Assembly (NCBI RefSeq): GCF_003026355.1
Contig: NZ_PYON01000002.1
Coordinates: 310,001-374,000 of the forward strand
DNA length: 64,000 nucleotides
Origin: Photobacterium kishitanii
GTDB lineage: Bacteria; Pseudomonadota; Gammaproteobacteria; Enterobacterales; Vibrionaceae
Reading direction: 5' to 3'
Position numbers and translations under genes: made by a program. Below the pieces are notes generated by a model. That model was not told where the DNA came from. It worked only from the letters and a program-made list of their open reading frames with translations, and did no database searches. Below are positions 52,449-62,378 of the stretch, piece after piece; position 1 is the first letter of the stretch; every line of letters starts with the position of its first letter.

Positions 52449-55400
52449 ATGTCATATTGTTATGCTTTATTTTGTAAATTTACTATTTTTTTATCGATAG
52501 TTTTTTCTGCTTCTATCTTTGCTACAGCAGAAGAGTACGATTTTGGTGATGCAATTGATGATGGAAATAATACTACTCCATCAACATTACTTACAAATGA
52601 TGGCGCTCGCCATAAATATATCCCCGGTGGGGCAGTTACTGGTGTTGTAGTTAATAGTAACTTATCACCTGCTGTTAATGGCATTACTTGGACATATGAG
52701 AATATGCCAAATAATAGTAATGCGAATGGTGCTAATCAAAATGATATGCTTGTTATTAATAATAATTTACTGGCGCAAGGAGCAAGTTATTCAGGTGGTG
52801 ACGGGTATGATAGATTAGTTCTTGGGCACGACCAAAGCTACTATATTGTTGTATCTCAAGGTACGCATGCATGGCGTGTAACATGGCCTAATAATAAATA
52901 TTTAAACTTAAATAATGTTGAAGAGATATTATTTGGGAATGTAACAAATCAAGTTGAAAGTCCTGTCTATTTAGGAACAATAAAACCCGATACAGAAGCC
53001 GGTAATTATCAATCCTTAACGGCTGATCTTGACGATACAAATAATGGCTCACATAGCTCAGGCAGTAATGATGAAGATGCCTATCAAAATACAACGCATT
53101 CTATTCCAACAGATAGCTTTTCTCTCTCAGTGCCTTGTAATGATCATGATGGTACTCAAGATCTGGGTGCAACTGTTTATGGATGGGTAGATTTTAATAG
53201 TAATCAACAGCTTGAAGCAATTGAGTATGCACAGGCCGATTGTGTTGATAACAATGATAGCTCAAATGGTTCCGCAGCGCTTAGTTGGACTGGTTTATCT
53301 GGTGTCACTAATGGCGATCAACTGCTACGACTACGAATAACAACGGATACTTTGTCAGTTGATGATGGTGCTACAACTTGGGATGAGCGTGCTACTGGTG
53401 CTGCTAATGATGGTGAAGTTGAGGATCATATTTTAACAATTATCGATGCTCCAACCATCGATGAAGATGAAGGTGATCCTTCTCTTCTTGATTTTGGTGA
53501 TGCGCCGAATACTTATGGTACTGACGATGCTTCAAACGGTGCTAAACATGAGATTTCAGCCAATTTATATATTGGTGCTACATTGCCTGATGATGAAACT
53601 GACGGCCAGCCAACAGCAAATGCTGATGGTGATGATGTAAACGGTGATGATGAAGATACTTTAACGCTTCCTGTACTTTCTCCTTCAATGAAAGCATGGT
53701 CATTAGATGTACCTGTAACTAATACTACTGGCAGCCCTGCAACTTTATATGCATGGGTAGATCATGATTTAGATGGGCAATTTCAAGCTGATGAAATGGC
53801 CTCTGTGACTGTATCTAATGGTACGAACAATGCCAACGTGACGCTGAATTGGACTAATTTATCGGGCAGTGATGGTGGTGACGTTGGTGATTCTGTGATC
53901 CGATTGCGTTTAACTAGCGATGATTTAGATGTTACGCAATCTGATAATGCAGCTACAACCAATGTTGATGAAAGGGCGTTAGGTGCGGCAAGTGATGGCG
54001 AAGTCGAAGATCACCATCATAAAGTCACGTTCCATTTATTGATTACTCAGGGTATTTCTGGAAAAGATCATAAAATAGGTGTGAGTGGTTCATCGGGTAA
54101 TGATATTTACGCAATTTTTGAAGCGAAATTTGGTGTTGGTTATGTTACTCATGACGAAGTCGCACCTATTCAAGATTTAACGACGGAATTTACGTTAACA
54201 GACTACCAAACCATTTTATTTAAACATTTTAAAAATGCTGCGGGTACGCCTGAGTATGATACGAGCGACGAAATGGATGCATTAATCGCTTATCGTAATC
54301 AAGGTGGGATCTTACAGGTAACGACAGAAGGTGGACGTTTAGCTGATAATTATGAATATATACATTCATATATTGTTAATCGAATGGGATATCCAGGAGC
54401 AATAACAAACGCTTATAACGCTTATTCTGGTCCATCAAATATGACTCGATTACATACACCTACAGCCTCTGCTGGAGGTCTGGCAGTACAAAATACGATT
54501 ACTACAAGTGGAACAATGGCATCATTACGAGGCATTGATCATCGTAGTATTTTATATGCAACGACAGCCGTTTCTGATTCATGTTCTAATATAGATGCTG
54601 TTGTATGGCTCATTCCTTATAACCCGACATCAACAGGAGGATATGCATTTCCTAAATCGCAGGTAGGGCCATATCTTGCTACTAGTGAGCGTGTTCATTA
54701 TTTTACTTGGCATTATGGTGTGAGTAATAGTGTTAATTACCAAGAGTTTGCAAATTTTGCTTATGATTATTATGAAGATTCAGCGGCATTCAATGCGCGT
54801 AACAATTGGCTCAATGATCCAAATAATCTGAATTCAACCTGTCCTACTACTGAATTAGATTTTGGTGATGCGCCTGATACAAATGCCGCTCAGTTGATGA
54901 ATAACTATTCTACCGCTTATCAATTTAATGGCCCACATCATACTAATAATGGCGACGTGTATATCGGTACTTCCCCGACATTAGAAACAGATGCTTATGT
55001 TTCAACAATGGCTGATGGTGATGTCGATGATGGAGTAACTCTACCTCCTGCATTTAGTGGTGAAAATACTTATATTGTCACAGTCAACGCGACCAATAAC
55101 AAATCAACACCAGCTAATCTAGTCGCGTGGTTTGATTTTAATCGTAATGGCCAATTTGAAGCGTCTGAGGGCATTACTCAAGTAGTGCCACCGAATACTA
55201 CATCACAAAATTATCCTCTTACCTTTAATTTGACGGGTTCTCTGGTTAATAACACCACTTATTATACCCGTTTTAGGATCACCACTGATGCTATTGATAC
55301 TAGCAGTGAGCTCGGTGCTGCTAGCGATGGTGAAGTAGAAGATTACACCATAATGGTCGTTCAAAGTGGTATTTTCGATGGTGGTGATGCGCCAGAAAGT

Positions 55401-58400
55401 TATAAGACTACATTTGCTGTCGGCGGTCCTTATCATGAAAAAAGTACAACATTGTATTTGGGGAGTAATAATGTTGATGTAGAGACTGCAGTTGCTAGTG
55501 CATTAGCTGATGGGGATGATAACAGTGTTAATAATGATGAAGATGGACTCAGTGTAATCACTATCAATGCCGGTATGACTACTGCGAGCATAACCGCCCA
55601 AGTGTTTAATAATACGGGAGCTAATGCACAATTAGTTGTATGGGTAGATTGGGATAAAAGCGGTACCTTTGAAGCCAGTGAAGCCCAAGAACAAAATAGT
55701 CTTTCTAGCAACAATACCCTTACCGATATCACCTTAAATTGGGCGGGTTTAACACCGATTACTGGTGGTAATTACTTCATTCGTGCCCGTTTAATGCCAG
55801 GTGCTGATGGTGTAACCACTAGTGATATTGGGGGCTATGCAAGTGATGGTGAAGTGGAAGATCATTTGTATATAGTGACAGATACGGACTACGGTGATGC
55901 ACCAACCAGTTATGGCAGTGCTTCACATTTTTTAAATACTGAAATAGTGCAATTAGGTGCCACCATTGATTATGATGCTGGCAATTGGGGCGATGGCACT
56001 GACAACAATGCTAATGCCACTGATGATGATACTGTTGATGATCCTACTGGCGGTGTCGATGACGAAGACGGTATTGCTTCACTGCCTGATGTGGATGTGG
56101 CTACCGATACTTCTTATTCGTTAGCCGTTGATGTCAATAATTCCCACCCAACTAATACAGCAACCCTTCATGTATGGTTTGACTCTGATGGCAGCGGCAG
56201 CTTTGATGTCGATGAATATAAAACAGTTTCTATTCCAGCAGCAACGGGTGCAATCACCGAAAATATTACATGGAATGGCTTAACGGGGTTGAGCACAGGC
56301 ACTCGTTATGTACGTGCTCGAATTACTACTGATACTTTAACGACAGGCGCGACAGGGAGTGCTCCTGATACTCGCGCGACAGGGCTTGCTAGTGATGGTG
56401 AGGTAGAAGACTATCCCGTTAGCTTTACTTATGAACATCCAAGTATTGTTGATCCATCGACCACTGATACTGATAACGATGGTGTGATGGATGATATCGA
56501 TGTCGATGATGACAACGATGGTATTTTGGATGTCGATGAAGGATATATTTGTTCAAGTACGCCTATTTTTGAATCGGCGTGGGACATAAAAGTATATCAG
56601 GGCGGTAGTGGGCCGAACTGTGGAGATCAACTTGGTATTGCATCTGTGACTGAAATAGCATCGGGTACAATGGATGAGTTTCCAGGAGAATTAAAAGTTG
56701 ATTGGTACAACGCTGGAGCATCCACTTTACTGGCAACATTAAATAGCAATGGTGGTAATGTTACAGGAAGTAATCCAACAGGTTCGCATTGGATAGTTCG
56801 TCATGAACATACCTTTAACGCAGGAGAAGCAGGACTTTACGACCTTCTACCATCGGGAACAACACATGATAGTAAAATGGGAATCAAGGTTGATCAAAAT
56901 GGTATAGAAACGGTATTGTTCTGTACTGCTGCATGGACATCACCGTCGCCAGGTGTTAGCAATATTCAATTTAATGAAGGTGATAAACTCCGTTTATATA
57001 TCAATGAATATGCAGGCGGAAACCAAGGTTTAACTATTAATCTAGGCGGTGCTTCTGGACAAACATATTGTCCGTCTCCATCTTCTGTTGATGAGGATAA
57101 CGATGGTATTCCTAATCATCTTGACTTAGATAGTGATAATGATGGCATCCCCGATAACATCGAAGCTCAAACAACTGCGGGCTATATCGTTCCTAATAAC
57201 GATACAGCGACAGATTATCAGAATAATAATGGTTTAAATACCGCTTACCTTGCGACTAACGGCTTAACTCCAAATAATAATGATACTGTGGACGAACCTG
57301 ATTGGCTTGATTTAGATTCGGATAATACCGAAACCAATGATACTGATGAAGCTGGGTTGAGCACTATTTTAACAGGCATTGATACTAACTTTGATGGTAT
57401 CGATGACACCATTCTTCCGCCACCAAGCCCAACCGATATTTGGCAATCAGGTATTGTGAATGCGTCAACCGGCACAACCTTTACTTCAACGGCAGATTTA
57501 CTGGATTATTACCCAACCGTTGATGGTGTTGAAATGAATTGGCGAGGTTCATTTGCGACTGATTTTGGTGATGCACCTGACAGTTACAAAACGCTGTTAG
57601 CCTCTGATGGAGCAATGCATTATGTCAGTCATTATTCCATCTATTTAGGGGTTGAGCTTGGCGATAATGAAGCCGACGGTGTCAATGGCAACGGTACAGA
57701 AGATGACACCACGGGCAGCCCTGATGATGAAGATGCGGTTGGGGGGCTTGTTTATGCTCGCTCAACAGGGGATCTCTCCATTACTTCCTTGTGTAACGAT
57801 CATGATGGTAGTAGTGATTTAGCAGCCACCGTTTACGCATGGGCAGACATGAATATCGACGGTGATTTTGATGATGCGGGTGAATTTACTTCTGCACCTT
57901 GTGTTGATGCAGATAATACTAGCAATGGTACCAGTTCACTGGGCTTCACGGGCTATACCGCAGTGGATGGTAATAGCTATGTCCGTTTAAGAATTACGAC
58001 AGACCCTCTAACGGCGACAGACATGGGCGGAATGGCCAGTGATGGGGAAGTCGAAGATCATCCATTGCTCATTCTTGCTGATACTTCCACGCTCGATGGC
58101 GGTGATGCGCCTGATAGTTATTTAGTCGAATTTGCTGAAGGGGGCCCGCAACATATACCGTCATCAACATTATATTTAGGGACTAATAATGTTGATGGTG
58201 AAGTCACCGCGGCCAGCAGCGATGCCACCGCCGATGATACCACGGGGAATGATGAGCAAGGTGTTACCTTACCGCAATTGTTACTTGATGAAACCAGTTA
58301 TACCGCTACCGCCCAAGTGTTTAATAATACGGGTGAAGATGCGACTTTAATTGCGTGGTTAGACTCCGATCGTAATGGCACTTTTGATGCGTCAGAAGCA

Positions 58401-61400
58401 ATTACTCAAACGGTGCCATCAAATAATACCTTAACGGGTTACGATATTGCATGGGCAGGGTTATCACCAATCGGTTATGGCACTTATAATGTACGAGTGC
58501 GTTTAGCACCTGCTAGTGATGGATTAACGACCGTAAGTGTTGGCGGAATAGCAACTAATGGTGAAGTGGAAGATCATCAGCTTACCGTTTATGAATGTAG
58601 CGTTACAGAAGCATCTGGTTATACCGATCTTACTCAAGGGTTATCGGTAGGAAGACATGTTGCTACCACATGGCAAAATAAAGGATTATTGATAGAAGAG
58701 GTGTCGACTTCATCTCCTTATGCTTACGTAAATGATGTATATATAATGAGTCATGGAGAGCCTGCGGGTTATCAAGTTGATAGTAAAATGCTTTATGCCG
58801 GTAATAATGCTGTATCGTATAAGTTAGTCAACATAGATGGCTCTCCACGAACAGCTAATTCAGTGTCAGCGGTAGGGGATCCAAATGGTTCATCAGGTAC
58901 AATTACTGTGGTTGCACTGGATTTAAATGACACAACGATTGCAACGAAATACTACCCTGATAACGGACCAGCTTTTGAAGTTAACACATCAGATACTGGT
59001 GGCACGCCTATTCATCGTGTTGTGATGTGGTTTAACTCTACAGCGTTTGATGGCTTTGTCGGTGCACTTGAAAGTAGTTGTGAGGTTGCTGTTCTTCGCC
59101 AAGATTTTGGTGATGCTCCTGATATGGACGCAGGTACTGCTGTTGGTGATTATCAAACTCGATCAGTTGATGGTGGTGCTGCCCATAAGAAAACCGATAC
59201 GGATGGTGATACTCAAATTGATATTACTTTAGGTACTGCATGGGATTATGACGATGGTATACATCAAGGTTTCCCTGCAAATGCTGATGATTTGGATGAG
59301 GCGACTGATGATGAAGACGGCGTAACCTTATCATCAGCCATGGAGCCACCGGGTGGCAGCTTTGATCTCGATGTTGTGCTGACCAAAGATGCCGGCTCAA
59401 CCCTCAATGGCTTACAACTTCATGCGTGGATCGACTGGAACCGTGATGGTGACTGGGATGATGCGGGTGAGCAGATCATTAATAACCCAACTGCCACCGC
59501 AGGCACCATCAACACCCCTATTACCGTGCCGGGCGGTGCAGAGCTGGGTTACACCTATGTGCGAGTGAGAGCCTGTTCTGCTGATACCAGTTGTGATTCG
59601 CCGATTGGTGAGGCGAATGATGGTGAGGTGGAAGATCATCAATTCATGATTTCAGATTTAAACTTAGTCAACGTGTGTGATCAACTTTATGTCACCGAGT
59701 CTGCCGATGGTGGTAATAATTACACCTATTCAGCGGTCACTCCAGTTCAACCGCTGACGTTTGAATTTAATGCGATCCAAAATAACGTTTCTTATTTCCG
59801 ATTAAATGCATTAGCGCTTGATAGAAATACCGGCATGATGTACGGCACGTATAATAGCAACGGTTATACGGAAGTGATGATGACTGATACTACGGGTACC
59901 AGCTTTAGTTCGCGAGGTCGAATTTTCTCTGATGGTAACTATAGTATTAGTGCACTTTCTGGAGGCACCGCGAACTTCTCTACAGGTACGGCTCTTCCCG
60001 CTACTATCGGAACGCTCTTTTTCCAACGCGGCCCTGTGAATATGGGTACTATGTCCCGTGATGGCACTAAATATTATGTCGCTAGTAGTGTATGGGATAG
60101 CCTGATTATTATTGATTTGCCAAGTATGACCTTTAGTGTCAAACAGCTGCCTACTCAATTGGTTGGCGGAGCACCTAATGGTGCATTAAGGATTGGACCT
60201 GACTGGGCCGTTTCTGAAGTCGATGGTTTAATCTATGCGGTAGATCTTACGGGGAATGGCAATATTGGTACAGAAACGGAGCCAACAACTCCAACTCTTT
60301 ATACTTATAATCCAGATACTAATGCTGTTACAACCACACCATTAAACTTTAATGGTGCTAAAGCGCCCAATTTTGCTACTGGCGCAGTGGCAACTGATGA
60401 TATTAATCATTTATATGCATTTACATTAGCAGGTGATCACGACTCAACCGGGGATGGTTACTATGATATTAATAATGTCGTGGGTATGTACCGTATTAAC
60501 TTAATTACAGCGGAGGCTTCTTTTGTAATACCAAGCACTATTCCATCGGTTAACTTCCATGATGCTGCTGGTTGTATTGCTAGTATTGATAAAGGTGACG
60601 CGCCAGATACTTATGGACAAGTAGGGCACCGTAATGATGATGTAGATAAATCAGGCGCCCCAGACTTGATTTTAGGTACTCGTTGGGATCCAGATCTTCA
60701 TGATTTTTATAGTAACGATGCAACGGGTGATGATCGTACAGGGGAAGATGATGAAGATGGTATCACTATGCCTGCCGATATTATTGTCGCTACGTCAACC
60801 ACGATTCCTGTTACCGTAACAGGTGGTAATGGCTTCCTAAGTGCATTTGTTGATCTCAACAATAACGGTGTATTTACTGATCCAGGTGAAAGAGTCCTCG
60901 ATGACTTAGCTGTGAGTGCGGGGAATAATAATGTGGCACTGACATTAAGTGCAGGACCAACTGGCGGGTTTGATGGACTGACCTTCATTCGTTTCCGTTT
61001 ATGTACCGTAAGCGATCTTTGTGATACGCCAACGGGTACTGTTGCTAATGGTGAAGTTGAGGACTACCAATTTAATTTAATTAATCAAATTGTTATCACT
61101 GGTACCGTGTTTGAAGATAATGGTTATCTTGGTGGTACTGCACATGATGGCTTTATTAATGGATCCGAAAAAGGCTTAGGTAACTTTACTGTTGAGCTTG
61201 TTTATAACGGCACTGGTATTACAGGTTATAACAATGGTGATGTGATCAATACCAAGATTACGACAGGGAAAGGAGATTATAGGTTTGTTGTTCCTGTCAC
61301 ATTCGCTGGAGAGCCATTATTAATTCGTGTCGTACCACAGTCAAGATGGATTGATATCAGTGAAGGTGATGTCACAAGTATGCCACAAGTGACTAATACG

Positions 61401-62240
61401 AGTATCACTGATAGTGAAATGAGTATTATCGCTCAAGCTGGGGACAGTCTAACCGGATTAGATTTTGGTAAAGTTAGTGTACCAACATTAGAGCCGGATA
61501 ATTATACAGAGACCGAGCCAGGCGTACCTGTGGTCTTTAGTCATAAATTTAATGTCAATACTTCAGGTGATGTTAACTTTAGTATCGTTAATCCTCAAGC
61601 CTCGCCATTAAACAACAGTTGGAATCAAATCCTTTACCTTGATGATAACTGTAATGGCGAATTAGATGTGGGTGTTGATGGGCCAGTGACGAATCCAACT
61701 GCTGTGAGTGCGAATGGTACAACTCAAGTGTGTGTATTAGTAAAAGTGATAGTGCCTGAGAATGTACCATTGCATGCGGTGTATAACTATCAACTTAATG
61801 CCGATATGGTGTTTAGCAGTAGCACGGTCACACGTCAACTGAGTGATGTTGATACCATTAAAGTGAGTTTTAATGGCGCAGGGGAACTTGAAATAGAGAA
61901 AACAGTAAAAAATATCACCCAAGCTGATAGCGAAAGTCGCAGTAACCAAGCGTTACCTGGGGATGTCTTAGAGTATAAGATTTACTTTATAAATAATGGC
62001 TCAGGTCCTATTGATACCGTTAGAATTTATGATGCAGTGCCAGAGTATAGTCAATTATCTCAAATCATTAGCTGTACATCACCAGCCACGTTACTGCCAT
62101 CAAGCATTACAGCTTGTTCAATCATAACAGCTGATGGCGCAAATACTATGGGTTATCAGGGAGGTATTGAATGGCAATTCGGGGGTACATTATTGCCCGC
62201 TGAAAGAGGCTATGTGACTTATCGAGTGACGGTGAAATAG
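52449..62240 (+). CDS. Giant GEVED-repeat protein with RTX-like insert and TSP3 cassette
   Basis: This protein has 3263 aa, with a Sec signal peptide (residues 1-27, cut after A-T-A) and a GEVED unit starting at once (E-E-Y-D-F-G-D-A). That first unit is split by about 115 residues (57-172) resembling the segment next to RTX repeats: G-G-D-G-Y-D-R-L-V-L and N-V-E-E-I-L-F-G. I count nine GEVED signatures. A Rossmann/amidotransferase-like domain (about 523-805) matches one in the 6212-aa protein. A TSP3-bracketed cassette spans about 1337-1571. A jelly roll (about 2053-2214) resembles one in the first gene. A DUF6923-like propeller (about 2411-2710) and the shared C-terminal block to DUF11 close the protein. 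The ribosome site is weak (TGGA, 8 nt before the ATG). No terminator is seen before the next gene 138 bp on, so read-through is possible. The likely role is a secreted surface fibre or adhesin. Confidence 0.92.
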   Translation: MSYCYALFCKFTIFLSIVFSASIFATAEEYDFGDAIDDGNNTTPSTLLTNDGARHKYIPGGAVTGVVVNSNLSPAVNGITWTYENMPNNSNANGANQNDMLVINNNLLAQGASYSGGDGYDRLVLGHDQSYYIVVSQGTHAWRVTWPNNKYLNLNNVEEILFGNVTNQVESPVYLGTIKPDTEAGNYQSLTADLDDTNNGSHSSGSNDEDAYQNTTHSIPTDSFSLSVPCNDHDGTQDLGATVYGWVDFNSNQQLEAIEYAQADCVDNNDSSNGSAALSWTGLSGVTNGDQLLRLRITTDTLSVDDGATTWDERATGAANDGEVEDHILTIIDAPTIDEDEGDPSLLDFGDAPNTYGTDDASNGAKHEISANLYIGATLPDDETDGQPTANADGDDVNGDDEDTLTLPVLSPSMKAWSLDVPVTNTTGSPATLYAWVDHDLDGQFQADEMASVTVSNGTNNANVTLNWTNLSGSDGGDVGDSVIRLRLTSDDLDVTQSDNAATTNVDERALGAASDGEVEDHHHKVTFHLLITQGISGKDHKIGVSGSSGNDIYAIFEAKFGVGYVTHDEVAPIQDLTTEFTLTDYQTILFKHFKNAAGTPEYDTSDEMDALIAYRNQGGILQVTTEGGRLADNYEYIHSYIVNRMGYPGAITNAYNAYSGPSNMTRLHTPTASAGGLAVQNTITTSGTMASLRGIDHRSILYATTAVSDSCSNIDAVVWLIPYNPTSTGGYAFPKSQVGPYLATSERVHYFTWHYGVSNSVNYQEFANFAYDYYEDSAAFNARNNWLNDPNNLNSTCPTTELDFGDAPDTNAAQLMNNYSTAYQFNGPHHTNNGDVYIGTSPTLETDAYVSTMADGDVDDGVTLPPAFSGENTYIVTVNATNNKSTPANLVAWFDFNRNGQFEASEGITQVVPPNTTSQNYPLTFNLTGSLVNNTTYYTRFRITTDAIDTSSELGAASDGEVEDYTIMVVQSGIFDGGDAPESYKTTFAVGGPYHEKSTTLYLGSNNVDVETAVASALADGDDNSVNNDEDGLSVITINAGMTTASITAQVFNNTGANAQLVVWVDWDKSGTFEASEAQEQNSLSSNNTLTDITLNWAGLTPITGGNYFIRARLMPGADGVTTSDIGGYASDGEVEDHLYIVTDTDYGDAPTSYGSASHFLNTEIVQLGATIDYDAGNWGDGTDNNANATDDDTVDDPTGGVDDEDGIASLPDVDVATDTSYSLAVDVNNSHPTNTATLHVWFDSDGSGSFDVDEYKTVSIPAATGAITENITWNGLTGLSTGTRYVRARITTDTLTTGATGSAPDTRATGLASDGEVEDYPVSFTYEHPSIVDPSTTDTDNDGVMDDIDVDDDNDGILDVDEGYICSSTPIFESAWDIKVYQGGSGPNCGDQLGIASVTEIASGTMDEFPGELKVDWYNAGASTLLATLNSNGGNVTGSNPTGSHWIVRHEHTFNAGEAGLYDLLPSGTTHDSKMGIKVDQNGIETVLFCTAAWTSPSPGVSNIQFNEGDKLRLYINEYAGGNQGLTINLGGASGQTYCPSPSSVDEDNDGIPNHLDLDSDNDGIPDNIEAQTTAGYIVPNNDTATDYQNNNGLNTAYLATNGLTPNNNDTVDEPDWLDLDSDNTETNDTDEAGLSTILTGIDTNFDGIDDTILPPPSPTDIWQSGIVNASTGTTFTSTADLLDYYPTVDGVEMNWRGSFATDFGDAPDSYKTLLASDGAMHYVSHYSIYLGVELGDNEADGVNGNGTEDDTTGSPDDEDAVGGLVYARSTGDLSITSLCNDHDGSSDLAATVYAWADMNIDGDFDDAGEFTSAPCVDADNTSNGTSSLGFTGYTAVDGNSYVRLRITTDPLTATDMGGMASDGEVEDHPLLILADTSTLDGGDAPDSYLVEFAEGGPQHIPSSTLYLGTNNVDGEVTAASSDATADDTTGNDEQGVTLPQLLLDETSYTATAQVFNNTGEDATLIAWLDSDRNGTFDASEAITQTVPSNNTLTGYDIAWAGLSPIGYGTYNVRVRLAPASDGLTTVSVGGIATNGEVEDHQLTVYECSVTEASGYTDLTQGLSVGRHVATTWQNKGLLIEEVSTSSPYAYVNDVYIMSHGEPAGYQVDSKMLYAGNNAVSYKLVNIDGSPRTANSVSAVGDPNGSSGTITVVALDLNDTTIATKYYPDNGPAFEVNTSDTGGTPIHRVVMWFNSTAFDGFVGALESSCEVAVLRQDFGDAPDMDAGTAVGDYQTRSVDGGAAHKKTDTDGDTQIDITLGTAWDYDDGIHQGFPANADDLDEATDDEDGVTLSSAMEPPGGSFDLDVVLTKDAGSTLNGLQLHAWIDWNRDGDWDDAGEQIINNPTATAGTINTPITVPGGAELGYTYVRVRACSADTSCDSPIGEANDGEVEDHQFMISDLNLVNVCDQLYVTESADGGNNYTYSAVTPVQPLTFEFNAIQNNVSYFRLNALALDRNTGMMYGTYNSNGYTEVMMTDTTGTSFSSRGRIFSDGNYSISALSGGTANFSTGTALPATIGTLFFQRGPVNMGTMSRDGTKYYVASSVWDSLIIIDLPSMTFSVKQLPTQLVGGAPNGALRIGPDWAVSEVDGLIYAVDLTGNGNIGTETEPTTPTLYTYNPDTNAVTTTPLNFNGAKAPNFATGAVATDDINHLYAFTLAGDHDSTGDGYYDINNVVGMYRINLITAEASFVIPSTIPSVNFHDAAGCIASIDKGDAPDTYGQVGHRNDDVDKSGAPDLILGTRWDPDLHDFYSNDATGDDRTGEDDEDGITMPADIIVATSTTIPVTVTGGNGFLSAFVDLNNNGVFTDPGERVLDDLAVSAGNNNVALTLSAGPTGGFDGLTFIRFRLCTVSDLCDTPTGTVANGEVEDYQFNLINQIVITGTVFEDNGYLGGTAHDGFINGSEKGLGNFTVELVYNGTGITGYNNGDVINTKITTGKGDYRFVVPVTFAGEPLLIRVVPQSRWIDISEGDVTSMPQVTNTSITDSEMSIIAQAGDSLTGLDFGKVSVPTLEPDNYTETEPGVPVVFSHKFNVNTSGDVNFSIVNPQASPLNNSWNQILYLDDNCNGELDVGVDGPVTNPTAVSANGTTQVCVLVKVIVPENVPLHAVYNYQLNADMVFSSSTVTRQLSDVDTIKVSFNGAGELEIEKTVKNITQADSESRSNQALPGDVLEYKIYFINNGSGPIDTVRIYDAVPEYSQLSQIISCTSPATLLPSSITACSIITADGANTMGYQGGIEWQFGGTLLPAERGYVTYRVTVK
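56459..57160 (+). other. TSP3-bracketed domain cassette 4
   Basis: It has the same acidic opening (D-T-D-N-D-G-V-M-D-D) and closing (D-S-D-N-D-G-I-P-D-N) blocks as the three cassettes in the preceding gene. It encloses a fourth, unrelated domain of about 175 residues with four or more Cys. The same D-E-P-D-W and I-L-P-P-P linker follows. Confidence 0.75.
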
Positions 62241-62369
62241 GTGAAAATAAGAAAGATCGGCATAGGTAATAACATAATTTAAGGAAAATCTAATTATTAA
62301 TAAAATGAGACAAGATAATGGGTATTTAATTAAAACATAAAAGTGGCTTATTACTGTTTTAAATATATC

Positions 62370-62376
62370 GGAGGTG
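62370..62376 (+). promoter_or_regulatory. Strong ribosome binding site of last gene
   Basis: GGAGGTG is the best Shine-Dalgarno match in the window. It lies just before the ATG at 62379 and fixes the start of the last, incomplete gene. Confidence 0.75.
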
Positions 62377-62378
62377 TT

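Noticed and set aside
52795-52965. Full RTX toxin or type I secretion C-terminus
   Set aside because: Only one RTX-flank-like segment is present, near the N-terminus, without an array of nonapeptide repeats.
62241-62378. Terminator between the last two genes
   Set aside because: I found no stem-loop followed by a T tract in these 138 bp.
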